From NCBI RefSeq assembly GCF_007655135.1, contig NC_045132.1, positions 12,524,001-12,588,000 of the forward strand: DNA of 64,000 nt. The letters are read 5' to 3'. How positions within the stretch are numbered: position 1 is the stretch's first letter; every line of letters begins with the position of its first letter. The notes under the pieces are model-generated. The model did no database searches, had not been told where the DNA came from, and worked only from the letters and a program-made list of their open reading frames with translations. Of the stretch, positions 22,300-34,798 are shown in pieces. A program made the position numbers and the translations under genes. The stretch is from Punica granatum (lineage: Eukaryota; Streptophyta; Magnoliopsida; Myrtales; Lythraceae).

Positions 22300-24936
22300 T
22301 TGTTATTAGTAAAGGAGCTTATAAGAGCAATCCTGATGAGACAAAGGAGCTTCAACGGCATGTAAGTGAGTTGTTGGAGAAAGGGTATGTGAGGGAGAGA
22401 ATGAGCCCATGCGCCGTTTTGGTTATACTTGTACCTAAGAAGGATGGGACGTGGAGAATGTGTGTTGATTGCTGAGCAATCAACAACATAACGGTAAAAT
22501 ATCGTCATCCTATTCCTCGCTTAGATGATATGTTAGATGAGCTGCATGGTTCTTGTGTATTTTCTAAAATTGATTTAAAGAATGATTATCATCAAATTAG
22601 AATGAAAGAAGGAGATGAATAGAAAACTGCCTTTAAAACAAAATATGGTTTGTATGAATGGTTAGTTATGCCTTTTGGTTTGACTAATGCTCCAAGCACT
22701 TTTATGAGACTTATGAATCATGTTTTGCATGCATTTATAGGTAGATTTGTTGTTGTCTACTTTGATGATATACTCGTTTATAGCAAAAATTTAGATGATC
22801 ATAAGGTATATTTGAAATCTGTTTTAGATGTGCTTAAGAATGAAAGTTATTTGCTAATATGAAGAAGTGTAATTTTTGCACCGATAAACTTGTATTTTTG
22901 GGATTTGTTGTTCGTGCACAAGGTATATAGGTTGATGAAGAGAAGGTACGTGCAATCCAAGAGTGGCCTAGTCCCACAAGTGTAGGTAATGTTCGTAGTT
23001 TTCATGGACTTGCTAGTTTTTACCGGCGGTTCATGAAGAACTTTAGTAGCATAGCCACACCACTTACTGAAGTCTCAAGAAGAACGTTGGATTTAGATGG
23101 GAGAAGAACAAGAGAAGGCGTTTCAGCTAATCAAAGAGAAGCTGACCAACGCTCCTTTATTATCTTTACCTAACTTTTTTACAACTTTTAAGATTGTATA
23201 TGATGCTTCAAGTGTTAGTATAGGTGCAGTTCTCACGCAGGAAGGACGACCAATTGCTTACTTCAGCGAAAAACTAAGCAGGGCAGCCTTGAACTATCCA
23301 ACTTATAATAATGAGTTGTATGCATTGGTTCGAGCTTTAGAGACGTGACAACACTACTTATGGCCTAAGGAATTTGTGATTCACACCGATCATGAGTCCT
23401 TGAAACACTTGAATGGCCAACACAAGCTAAACAAAAAACATGCCCGATGGGTGGAGTTCATTTAGACGTTTCCATACGTCATTCGGTATAAGTAAGGTAA
23501 GGAGAATGTGGTCGCTGATACACTTTCTCGCAAGTATGCATTACTCTCTACACTTTTTGCAAAATTGCTTGGTTTTGAGCACATTAAAAATTTATATGCT
23601 GATGACCATGAATTTTGTGAGGAATATCGGGTTTGTGAGAAAACCCCTCGTGGTAAGTACTTTAGGCATGATGGGTTCCTGTTTCGAGAGAATAAGTTAT
23701 GCGTGCCTAATTGTTCCTTGAGGGAATTATTAGTGCAGGAATCTCATGGTGGGGGATTAATGGGACATTTTGGATTGCAAAGACTTTAGCTATTTTGCAA
23801 AAACATTTCTATTGGCCACATATGAGAAGAGATGTTAAGAGAATTTGTGGTAGATGTGTTACATGTAGGCAAGCTAAATTCAGAGTGCAGCCCAACGGTT
23901 TGTATACTCCTTTACTTATTCCTAGTGAGCTTTGGATTGATATTTCAATGGACTTTGTGTTAAGATTACCTAGGACAAAATGTGGGAGAGATTCAATTTT
24001 TGTTGTTGTGGATAATTTTCTAAGATGGCACACTTTATTCCATGTCACAAAACGGATGATGCTTCGCATGTTGCTGATTTGTTCTTTAGGGAGATTGTGA
24101 GGTTACATGGCATGCCTAGAATAATTGTTTTGGATAGAGATGCTAAGTTCTTGAGTTATTTTTGGAAGATTTTATGATGTAAGTTAGATACTAAACTATT
24201 ATTTTCTACTACTTGTCACCCACAAATTGATGGTCAAACTGAAATAGTAAATAGGATTTCGTCTACTCTGTTAAGAACAATCATTAAAAAGAACATCAAA
24301 ACATGGGAAGAGTGTTTACCACATGTTGAGTTTGCTTGTAACATATATGTTCATTCTGCTACTAAATTTTTACCATTTGAGCTTGTTTACGGATTTAATC
24401 CTTTAACTCCATTGGATTTATCTCATTTACCTTTGACTGAGCATGTTAATTTATATGGCAAAAAGAAAGATAAATTTGTCAAGCGGATTCACAAGAAAGC
24501 AAAACTCAACATTGAACGAAGAACGGAGCAGTATGTAAAACACCCCAACAAGGGGCATTATAAGCTGATTTTTTAACCCGGAGATTGGGTTTGGTTGCAT
24601 ATGAGGAAAGAGAGATTTCCGGTGCAAAGACGTTCCAAATTACTTCCAAGAGAGGATGGTCATTTTCAAGTCTTAGAGCGCATCAATGACAACGCTTACA
24701 AACTAGACTTACCTGGTGAGTACAATGTAAGTGCTACTTTTAATGTTGCTGATTTACTTTCTTTTGATGTAGGTGATGATTTGGGGGCAAATCCTTTTCA
24801 AGATGAAGGGAATGATGCAAATTGTAGCACGACTTCAAGGGATCCAGTTCAAGTTCCAATTTGACCGTTTACGCGAGCACGAGCAAAGAAGTTTAAAGAT
24901 GAACTCAACGGTCTGATGCAAGAGGTTTGAGCTCAA
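22300..24936 (+). pseudogene. pol: pol pseudogene (RT, RNase H, integrase)
   Basis: Reverse transcriptase begins around 22310 and is recognised by 'LVPKKDGTWRMCVD' and the catalytic YFDD motif near 22759. RNase H follows (the segment '[16 protein letters not shown]', then '[12 protein letters not shown]'). Integrase has an HHCC zinc-binding region near 23760-23870 and core acidic positions in 'DSIFVVVD', 'DRDAKF' and 'DGQTE'. The frame is broken by stops at conserved positions: Arg-to-stop near 22474, Trp-to-stop near 22620, Gln-to-stop near 22927, Trp-to-stop near 23346 and Glu-to-stop near 23463. Frameshifts add to these. The C-terminal 'TRARAKKFKDELNG' motif lies inside the 3' LTR. Gag and protease are absent. 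The protein is non-functional. Confidence 0.9.
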
Positions 24937-25620
24937 GCAAATTGGTGAAGGCCCATTGGACATGAACCACGTGATCAACAAAGATCCATCAACATGATTC
25001 AAGTTATAGAAGATTCCGGACAAGGCTAAATTCTGCAAGTATTTGAAGAAGTTTCTAGAATTTGTTGAAGATCAAGAGAATATATCATCAGATTTGTTTA
25101 AAGTTTAAACCTGATGGAGATATTCTAGGAATATTTAGATTTCATATCTTTATAGATTAAGTTATATCTTTATAGATACTTTAGATTTTATTTTCCTTAC
25201 TTTACGATTAGACATGGCCAGATTAGGATTAGTTTTGGTCTATATATACTCATCTTGTCAATTTTTAAGAAAAAATGAACATTCAGAAAATTGTGAGAGT
25301 ATTCTCTTTGGTTCTTGAAGAACTAATTCTAACTTATCGGAAATTTCCGTGACGTTCATCATCGACTTATCAAACGACTTTCCACCACCGTTTGTGGCGT
25401 CTTCATCGATTTATCAAACGGCTTTCCACCACTGTTTGTGGCGTCTTCCTATACCGAGGTTCTTGTTTCGCAATAAACAACGGGTTGAGGTCAGTTATAC
25501 CAAGGTTCTTGTTTATGTTGTAAACAACGGGTCGAGGGTTTATCAATCAAATCTGATCGTTGAACGATCTTGGGTTCCTTTAGTTGTTGGGTCTCGTCAT
25601 TCTAGGCGGGAATAGCATCA
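24813..25620 (+). repeat. 3' LTR of the CRM-like element
   Basis: The LTR is 808 bases and begins TGATGCAAATTG right after a purine tract. It is 42 bases longer than the 5' LTR because of an internal tandem duplication at 25360-25447. The TATA-like box is at 25241-25248. The pol tail encoded here has two in-frame stops that the 5' LTR copy lacks. Confidence 0.85.
25360..25447 (+). repeat. 44-bp tandem duplication in the 3' LTR
   Basis: Two 44-base units starting CATCGA(C/T)TTATCAAACG lie side by side. The 5' LTR has a single unit at the matching place. The two units differ at a few positions, so the duplication is not very recent. Confidence 0.8.
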
Positions 25621-27186
25621 TGATCTCCAGTTTTCTATACATATCTATATCTATACAATATAGCATCACAATGATTCAATATAGCCCATGACTCTTGCCA
25701 TTACCTACTGCATATTTCGTTCCAATATCTGGGTCAGAAGCAGCCCGTTTCTTCTTTGACTTTACATCTTGAGTTAGCGCTGCAAGAATACCAAGACCAG
25801 CAAAATATCTATAGCTAAATCTATATACTAGCTTTTTTACCCACGCAATGCAAGTGTTAATGATTAGAGTGGTTATTTTAGATGGTTTTAAAAATTTTGA
25901 CATAATGTTCATTAAGTGATATATATTCTTAAATTGAAACATTCAAATTTTAATGCATACAATAACAAATTAAGGATAATTTAAAATAATTATGATACCA
26001 AATATGAATGAAGAAAATGATATTGTTTAGAAAAAATGTTACACTTTCTTAAATATCGAATTTTAAAAATTATAATAAATGACTTCAATATATTTTGTAA
26101 AAACATACCAGTCATCTATTGTTATAAAGTCTTCATGCAAATTCTTATTTTTAAAATTTTTAAATAGATTTATCTTTTATTTTTCTAAAAATGTTCAAAA
26201 TTTAAAATATTTATTGCATGTCAGTAGATTTTTCTTTTAGTTAAAAAAGAAAATGCAAATCATCTATTATCATAATTTCTTTTTGCAAATTCTTACTTTT
26301 AAAAATTTTAAATAGATTTATCTCTTATTTTTTAAAAAAATGTTCACTATTTAAATATGTTTATTGCATATCGGTAAATTTTTCTTTTAGTTACTAATTG
26401 TGTCGAAATGTTTTTTATAAACATGATCCCGGCCACCACCGCCTATTGTCCGGAATCAGGGGTCTAGCCTCCTCAAATCGAAGAGAGAGAGAGGAGGGTC
26501 ACACCCCGATTCCTGAGAAGTAATGGCCTCAATCCTGGCTATCACCGCCGAAGCGAAGTCGCCGGAAATCCCTGACGTCACCGGTGACCTCGATTAGGGT
26601 GGTGATGGCCGGAATCAGGGCCACCAATGCCTTTCTCCCCCTTCTTCAGTCAGATCTACGATCTAACCTTGTTTTTTAATTTTCGTAAAAATAGAATGAA
26701 AATATTGGGGTGGAAATTAAAAGAAGAAAAAGTTTTGTTGCCTTTCTGTAGCTAGAATCTCTCATGATTTAATGTTTTCAATACTTATTCCACCAAACAA
26801 AATTTGTTTAATTCATTAAACACTTATTTACTTAAACAATAAAATTTTAAGCACTTAAAATTCAGCATTTAATTTTAAATAAAAAAAACACAACCTTAGT
26901 AAGTTAAGCAATTCAAGTTTTGTCAATCAAATAAGATAAATCCAATTAAGTGCACTTAATTGGTGTTATCGAACACCGGATATAATGTGGAAACCAATAA
27001 TTATAACTACACTACAATGGGGAAAGTGATATCTATGCCACGCTATATCCGTAGCTTTAGAAATATCTATAAGATGGATGGATGATTCGTGGTCGAATAC
27101 AGTGGAGCACATGTGATTTATCTATCTATACTATTATAAAAGGAAAAGGAAACATTTGTCTAATTTTCAATTTCCTTTTTTACCCT
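25621..27186. other. AT-rich intergenic with dimer and GC patch
   Basis: No gene is visible. A diverged 147-bp tandem dimer lies at about 26114-26395, with units beginning 'catctatt'. A GC-rich patch at 26425-26640 has no sustained frame. The string 'acccacgcaatgc' near 25840 resembles a Helitron 5' end but no matching 3' end was found. Confidence 0.4.
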
Positions 27187-27195
27187 TAAAATTTA

Positions 27196-28079
27196 TGGTA
27201 AATTGCACTGGTGGTCCAAAATATTTTACAAATGTTACATGATGGTTCAAAAAGTTTTTTTCGTTATATGATGATACAAAATGTTTCAAAGTTGTTTCAT
27301 GATGGTACAAACCGTCAACTCGAGCTTGACGCCGTCAAGCCGATGCTGACGTGGTTACTACGTGTCATCTCCTTGCTGACGTGGCTACTACGTGTCATCT
27401 CCTTGCTGACGTGGCCGAAAAATTTTAAATTTTAAAAAATTTCAAAAATAATTTTAAACTTTTAATTTAAATTTTGAAATAATTTTAATATTAAATATTA
27501 ATTTTTTTATAAAATTATTTTTAAAAATCAAAAAAATTTAAAAAAAATTTAAAAAAATTAAGAAAATTTTTTAAAATTCTAAAAAAAAATTTAATTTTTT
27601 AAAAAAATTTAAAAATTTAAATTTTTTCAAAATAATTTTCAAAATTTTAAAATTAATTTTTTTATTTTTTTCTAAATTTTTACTCTTTTTTGTATTTTTT
27701 ATTATTTTTATATTTTTAAAAAAAAATTATAAATTTTATATTTTAAAAAAAATTTCAAAATTTTAAAATATTTTTTTATTTTTTTGAAAATTTTTACTCT
27801 TTTTTTGTATTTTTTAATTATTTTTTTGTATTTTTTTGGACTTTTTAAAATTTTATTTTCTCTTAAATGACGTGGCACATTATGATTGGTTCCACGTAAC
27901 AAAAGTGACACATAGGACGCGTCACGTCAGCAAAATGTTAACGGCGTCAGGGCCAATTGACGGTTTGTACCATCATGAAACAACTTTGAAACATTTTATA
28001 CCATTATGTAACGAAAAAAACTTTTTGGACCATCATGTAACATTTGTAAAACATTTTGGACCACCAGTGCAATTTACCC
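27196..28079. mobile_element. Fold-back MITE, Mutator-like, with 9-bp duplication
   Basis: The 9-base repeat TAAAATTTA flanks the element at 27187-27195 and 28080-28088. The terminal inverted repeats match closely for about 135 bases and more weakly to about 190. They begin (T/G)GGTAAATTGCACTGGTGG and include 'aagtttttttcgtta' and 'gtttcaaagttgtttcatga'. The centre is a nearly pure A/T homopolymer-like tract of about 430 bases. No transposase is present. Length of duplication and long inverted repeats point to a Mutator-like non-autonomous element. Confidence 0.8.
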
Positions 28080-28088
28080 TAAAATTTA

Positions 28089-29500
28089 TGTTATAATTTT
28101 TAACTACCATTAGATGGAGGACGTGATTGTAATTTCATCGCGATAACCACCCATTTCCCACTTCTCTTCCTCCTCTCTTTTCCCTAAATCATCAACCGTG
28201 GCCTTTTATAAATTTGTTGAAGATTTTAATCTTTTTTATTATTTGTTAAGATGAAGCATTCTATGAATATAATTCAAGTTAAGATAATAAGAAATAAACA
28301 AGTATAATAATTCATATTGACAAAATAAATACTGAAACCTAGCAAACGAATGTGTTCCTTAGAAGTTTGTTTTCAAATTATACACGTAGGTCATAACTTG
28401 GTAACTTTAAGTTGACAAGAAGAATGACTAGGAATACCCGAAAAAAGAAAAAGGAGAGAGCGTACTTTAATCTAGAAAACAACCAAGAAACTAGTACAAA
28501 CATCAAAGCATCGCAATCCATTTACTGGAAAAGTGCCAGTGACTTGGACTTGAACTAAACAGATTATACTGGCTCAAGATAAAATTCAACTATTTCCTTA
28601 AAAAAAAAACTATTTTGCCATATTGACATGGTAAGGTGACGCATATCCGTACCACATAACATAGTTGTACTCCATTGTCATCCCTATTTCGGACCCTCCC
28701 TCAACTGACATAGAGACTGCCCTTCGCAGTTAATAAAGAATTACCCTTCCACCACCTCTTCTTACCTTCCAACCCAAGCCTATGTTTGCTTAGTAAGGTT
28801 GCTTGAGCTGCATGGAAGATAAGCTTTTGTAATTGGTATTAGTTGGCAGCACCGCTTGCCTATCTATAATCGGGGGCCTTTTCTAACTCAAACATCAACC
28901 CGCAAACGGGAGCTTGCTAACATTTTGTAAACGCAAACTAAATTCCAAGCTTGTTTTGTTTGGACGGAGGGATTTGAAAATAGAGGATTCATATAAAAGA
29001 TTTTTATACCTCCCAAAAACTCCATCCAATTGGATTTTATTTCGAAAAATGAAGGAAGAACTTTTTTTTTTTTTAATGAATGAAGGAGGAAGACTTTTAG
29101 TTAGGGGTAAAAGGTAGGAGGTAACTGCAAAGACACGCAAAACATCAAATTTAAATATCCAAAAAATCAGGATGTTTCGAATTTGTATTATCGTCATCCT
29201 AAAGAGCAGTTTATGTACAATGAAATTACCGCCAGCACTGGAAAACCTGCTGGCAATTCTGACTCTTTTTTTTTTTTTGATAAATGCTGGCAATTCTGAC
29301 TTATTAAGACATAAATGGAGCCCTCTACTTCCTACAACAGATTCCTGCCACGTAAAGTCTCGAAAAGAATGGGTTTCGATTTACACCGAGAATTAATTAC
29401 TAACGTAGGGATAAAAGAATATGATGCCTGCTCTCCTACAGTTTCCTGTTTTGAAACTCAGGTCTCTTGAAGCTTTGCCCTCTACTATTTTCCTGTAATG
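28089..29500. other. Intergenic 3' of the GAUT gene
   Basis: No coding signal was found. Poly-T/poly-A runs near 29060 and 29270 create spurious open frames. The part next to 29501 should include the 3' untranslated region of the GAUT gene, but no polyadenylation site can be fixed. Confidence 0.4.
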
Positions 29501-32500
29501 CTACTCATGGATGTTGCACTGTTGCAAGTAAGGGTGGTGGTAGGAGATACGCCTGCTCCAGTAGCCCTTGTACTTGCCGATCCCGATCTCAAGCCAAGGT
29601 TTCATTACGCCATCGTAATGAATCACTGCTGCTCGATCGATTTCGCTCCGTGGTATCCCCGAGTCATAACCTAGGCCAAGAATCTGCCACCTTTTGTCGA
29701 GAGGTACCGTCTGGTTATAGAAGATGAGCCACCCCAAGGGCAAACTCCCCGCTTTCCACAGTGGGTCCCTTCCGTTCTGCAAAGGAACCAGCAGTTGGTA
29801 TAATCAATGTCATCAGGCTTTATGCAATATATTTGATGTTGACAATCGCCCATCAAGGCCTAACAGCTAGCACCAATGCCGAACATGCTGTCACTGCAAC
29901 TATTTCATGTCTCAACATTCCATGTCACCACTCTGCGGTAACCCCATGCTGCTTCTAAGCCATTTCAACTCCAGATGTTTTCTCATACTTTAAGCAAGCA
30001 CATAACCCAGTACAAGTGGACATGCAGCACAAAATGGTACAGTGATGTAGTTCCGTGATTGTAAGAATCATCCTTTCTATTTTTTCTTTTAAATTATTAT
30101 TTTTCCTTTATTTGACTATTATTTAATTAAATATTTATAGAATATAAAAAGCATCACACATTACCTACAAAGGAATTGTTTGATTGGCATCATAGATAAA
30201 GACAGGCAAGTAAAACATACAAGGCAAAGTAAAGGCATGTGAGGAATATTTGCTTACCATCTGTAAGTAGCTGCTGTATACAGCAGTTAGATTTTGTCTT
30301 CTCCACTCTTGCAAATCAAACAAGTTCATACCAAATGCCCACGTGCATGAGTTTGGATCAAATCTCTCCGAAACAAATGGATCTGAAAAGTTAATGTACG
30401 TATCCATACGCCGAAATGAACCTTCACCTTCCTGACAAGTTTGTACAGCTCCATTCACTTTTCCCATCATGTTCACATTCCATAGTTCACTTAGATCCCT
30501 TTGCACCACCACGTCATGGTCAAACAGCAATATCTTATTCAGTAAAGGAAAGACATCAGGAAGATAGAAGCGCAGATGATTTAGCGCAGATGTGTATCTT
30601 GGGTCACGTGAATTGTGCTTCTCCAAAGCTGACCGACGCTTAGGAGATAACCACTCAAAATCTTGCATGCTCCTGATATCAAGAGTGGCTTTCACAGGAG
30701 GGTTAAGTAGGAACCACATAGAAATCGCTGGCAAATTGAGGGAATCAGTCACTATATGGAACACGATCTTCTCTGGATCCTGAAATATTAAACAAAAGAT
30801 AAAGTTAAATATTCATTCTTAAAAGTAAAAACTAATGTATCATGGCGTTGACTATACCATGAGGAGCCTCCAAGATACTAATCCTGATACGATTAACCTA
30901 GAATATCAGCAGTTATTACTGACCATGATGCTGCCATACATTTGTGCAATTAGTTCATAGCTCACATGCGAACTTAAGAAATGCAGATTATCATAACAAA
31001 ACAAACAAAAATAGAAAGCAAGATCAATTGGCCAGACACATTTAAATCACATAATTGTATACTGAGTGAGCTTGACTACCTTGCAATGAGCAAAAGTGAA
31101 AAATAAAATGCAGCAGTTATCAAACTGCAGCTTAGAAGCGTACAAAATAGGTCTTAAGTAAAAATAACTTTGAACAATTAGCATCCATGGTATGAGAATC
31201 CATGATAAGAACAGAAACAATTGAGTAGGACTAACCATAAAAATCAAGACCATCAGATCTACACAGGTAAAAAGACCACCTCTAAACTGGAATTGCTAAT
31301 GAACCCATCCCATACATCAAATTTAGGTGATCCAATATTTGATATTTCATCAAGACATAAGTAACACATGGCAGGTAACCTATGAATCTATTCCCAATTT
31401 ATGTCAAGTCCAAATGTCAGTAAGAGTCAGAATACATTAGATAACTCCCAGCATAAGCATTATTCTCAATGATCTCAATGTTCTGTCCCACTGAGCTCCA
31501 GAGTGAGACATCAGTGGCTTGAAGAATGAAGCAATGAGCCTACAGGTACGAGATTACCAGAAGAAACTGCAACTACTGTCCACATCGGCATAGACCACTA
31601 AAAAGATTCTAGATAGTACACACACACCTATATTCATGATAAACAGGATTCTTTGACATATCTTTCCTTTTACCATACTAGCTATAGAATCTCCTGTGTT
31701 TCTCCGGATGAGCAGTTTCATGCCAAAATATACTTAGCCTTTCCTGCTTTAGAGCATGACCAGGTATCTACTTTCTCACACTCAAAGGCATGCTACTCTG
31801 CAATTGTATTGAAAGTATAATACACTTAAATATGGCTTCAGTTGATAACTTAAAGGTTTACTCTGAGAGCTTGAGCTAAGAATGACCCTTCAATCCTGAT
31901 GGTCATTGTGCTAATGCTGATCCAAGAATCCCAGCCATCCAGGTAGGATAAGAGAAACTTCTCAATGAGAAATAAAGTCTTTGTCAAGCCCATCAGTCTT
32001 TCACAATACAAAAGCTTACATTTTAATCCTATTAATTTTTTTACTAATGAGTCATTGCCATTTTATCACTTAATGATGTCTGAAAAGCTCGATCAAATTA
32101 TCAATCTACAAGAAATATCATCAAAAGGATTATACCATTGGTTTAAAGAGTAGAGGCAGTACCAATGCAGAGGAGACTGTAGAGTTAACCACCACGGCAC
32201 ATGCCAGAACATTGTCTGAGAAAATTGCATAATGGTGCAAATCTTGATCGTGCACTTTTTGCTGGTTATCAAACTTCCTTTCCTCTGGCAGCAGGGCAAA
32301 GTACTCTGCAGTCAGCCGCATTGTAAGGCAATGAAGGCCTTTAAGGGTTGTCCTAGCTGCAAGATGAAGCAGATACGCTGCTTGATCCTGTTGCACCCGG
32401 ACCTGTTCTTCAGCATTGTAAGTCATAGCCCGGAGCTTGGTGGCCATGGCTGAGCAGTCAGAATAGATGTGGCTTGCCTTCGACAAGGAAGCTTCCATAG

Positions 32501-34597
32501 CTCTTGATTTCTGCCATGCGCTGCAAGTTCATATGCTTTAATTTCAGTGATAATAATATTAAAGAAAAAAAGGAAGAAATATCCTATGCAATACAAAGTT
32601 GGAGATAAATTTGTTTCACCAGCTCAACATAATCATGAAGTTCCTATACAGTGATAAGCCAATATTTATATTTTCAGAAAGACAGCTTATTGTTCAACGA
32701 TATCTAAGAAGGATCAGGAACACCAAAACCTCCTAGATAAATTTGTATCCTTGCTGGGATCCCCCATAGCTCGTTCCAACTCCTTGATCCGCAACTTCAG
32801 CTCTTTCACAAAATGCGAGTTGCTACCAGGAGGAGCAAAATTCAAGTATGCTTTGGCTCTGACTAACTGATCTTTCATCTCTTTGACCTTCTTATCCGTT
32901 GAACCTCGTGCTGGTGACTTTTGAATACGTTGAACCACAGTTCTAGTAGGGTCGTCCTAGAACCGTTAAAAAAAGAGATGAATGTCACACTTCTCCAGCA
33001 ACCGCAGAAAACTAAGAATGCAACCGTCAAAAGTTTAAAGAATTGGTCCACTGTAAAATGAAATGCTAAGGGCAAGTCTACTCCATGTTACTCTTTACTC
33101 CGTTTTACATGTAACTTAGTGAGACAAGTAATACAGGTATATTTGATGATGATAGTTACTGTAAAAGTACCAATGTCAGGTTCAATGATTTCATAGAAAA
33201 TTTGATTGTACTTCAAACTTCAGATTCAAAGAAGCAATCTTGCCCTATGGCAATTAAATAAGCATATAATGTCTATATTACTGGCATAAAATATATTATC
33301 AATTATCTTTCCAAGTAACGATGTCACAATCTATTATCAGGAGGTAAACCTAACAGCTCTTAGAAGATAGAAAAAATACGATGAGTTCATTTCTCATATA
33401 TTCACGAAGCAAATCTTTTTAACACCCTTTCACTAGCACACGTTTGAGAGAGAAGAAATCTACTTGAACTGCGTGCTTGTCTTTACTTGGTCACAGCAGC
33501 AGACAGAGGTATATAAAGGATTAGTGAAGGTGGATGTTTCGTTGGTCAGTCCGAGATTAGCATACCTTCCCATGAGATTTGGTAGGTACCACTTTCTTCT
33601 GCATCTTCTGATCTTCCTTTGAGCTCCTCGTGCTGGTCCCTGAGTGTAAACATTAAAAAGTCTAGAATCACGCCAAGCTACATGGAAAGAAGAAATTAGT
33701 AACACCAACCATTTCTTTGAACTTCAGGCTTGTCTCCAGCATCAATAGAATCCTCAACATCGCCATCAATCTTGTCAGAAGCACTATAGTTGGCAACAGA
33801 ACCAAAACCCCTATCTTCATAAACGACCAGCTTCGGCTCTTTCAAGCTTTGACCCCCTTCCTAAAACAAAAGACAAACCCAACTCAGGCACAAAGAATGC
33901 GGATAAGTCAGCTTAAAACCATTTGAACGCAGCCTAAGTAGTGGTACCTGCTCATCGGAGTTGAGTTTCAAAACATCCGGCCTATGCTTCTGCACAATCA
34001 AAACAAATTATTGGCGTCATCGCTTGTCTAATCTAAGAAAATATACAAACGAAAGGGGGAGGAGGGAAAGAAGCATCTCCACGACTTCACTGTGCATTCG
34101 AGAAATGCAGATGCAGAGTGTAACAGGGAACGCGTTTTAGTTAATTAAAGAACCAAGAAAAGCCATAAGAACAGTACATTCACATTTTTGCAGCTCGAAA
34201 CCGAGATCAAGCTAAAACATTCGAGACACTCGAGATTCACTCTGATTTACTTCTTCCACCATCTATCTTTCTATCCATCGATGATCAAACTACAGTGAAA
34301 CAAGAAGGACTACGAAGGAAAAGGATTCGTACCACAGCCGAAATATCCTCTATAAACTCCTTGCGTCCTGCATCGACACCATATCCATGAAATCAATTTC
34401 AATCAACAATCCGCAGCATCTCCAAAAGCATTCCCTCAACTCTGAAACTGTGTCGAATAAGCACTACGTAATGTAATACCGTTACCTATGGAAGAAATGT
34501 TTTGGAGCCTCCGGGAAACGAAAACGATGGGAGCGAAGACAGAGACGGAGAACAAGCAGAGGAAGAAAATCCTCTGGCACTGGCGGACGCTCCTCAT
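29501..34597 (-). CDS. GAUT6: Galacturonosyltransferase, GT8 family (GAUT5/6-like)
   Basis: GAUT proteins transfer galacturonic acid from UDP-GalA during pectin synthesis in the Golgi. Hand-read exons: 34597-34486, 34367-34333, 33989-33948, 33860-33710, 33639-33566, 32956-32730, 32520-32163, 30779-30258 and 29776-29501. They join to 1797 bases (598 codons plus stop), every intron is GT-AG and the frame closes. The first exon gives 'MRSVRQCQRIFFLCLFSVSV', a type II membrane anchor. Exons 2-6 encode a charged stem ending in 'LRIKELERAMGDPSKD'. The GT8 domain starts near residue 310 ('YAIFSDNVLA'), with the metal-binding DHD at 420-422 ('LLFDHDVVVQRDL'). The C-terminal HYDGVMKPW motif is at 560-568 and the protein ends 'QQCNIHE'. 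From memory the DHDVVVQ form and length fit GAUT5/GAUT6 rather than GAUT1/4; the choice between 5 and 6 is uncertain. No break or missing catalytic residue is seen. Confidence 0.93.
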
Positions 34598-34758
34598 CAA
34601 ATCAGAACAACCTTCCGGTCAACGGAGTTCCAGTTTCGGCTCGTCTCCGAGGATGGAGAATCGGAGAAGACGACGACGGCAGATTCAATGCTTGGAAGAG
34701 AAGGAAGGGAATCGACGGAGAAGCACTGGGACTTGGCTTCCGGTCGAAAATGGGTTCT

Positions 34759-34763
<5 letters not shown>

Positions 34764-34796
<33 letters not shown>
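34764..34796 (-). promoter_or_regulatory. (GA)n tract upstream of the GAUT start codon
   Basis: On the plus strand this is CT repeated 16 times plus one base, lying about 170 bases upstream of the GAUT start. On the coding strand it reads GAGAGA. Such tracts are common in plant 5' leaders and core promoters and can bind GAGA-binding (BBR/BPC) proteins. Whether it lies in the leader or the promoter here is unknown. Confidence 0.5.

Positions 34797-34798
<2 letters not shown>

Larger units (their letters stand above)
21451..25620 (+). mobile_element. Degenerate Ty3/gypsy LTR retrotransposon, CRM-like
   Basis: The element is a two-LTR retrotransposon. The LTRs begin TGATG and end CATCA, a primer-binding site complementary to initiator tRNA-Met follows the 5' LTR, and a purine-rich 'gatgaagggaa' precedes the 3' LTR. 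Target duplications are CGATC (left) and TGATC (right), one C-to-T change apart. The interior is only about 2.6 kb: gag and protease are deleted and the sequence passes from the primer site almost directly into the start of reverse transcriptase. Domain order RT, RNase H, integrase is of the Ty3/gypsy type. No chromodomain is visible, and the pol frame continues into the LTR, as reported for CRM-lineage elements. It cannot move by itself. Confidence 0.85.
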
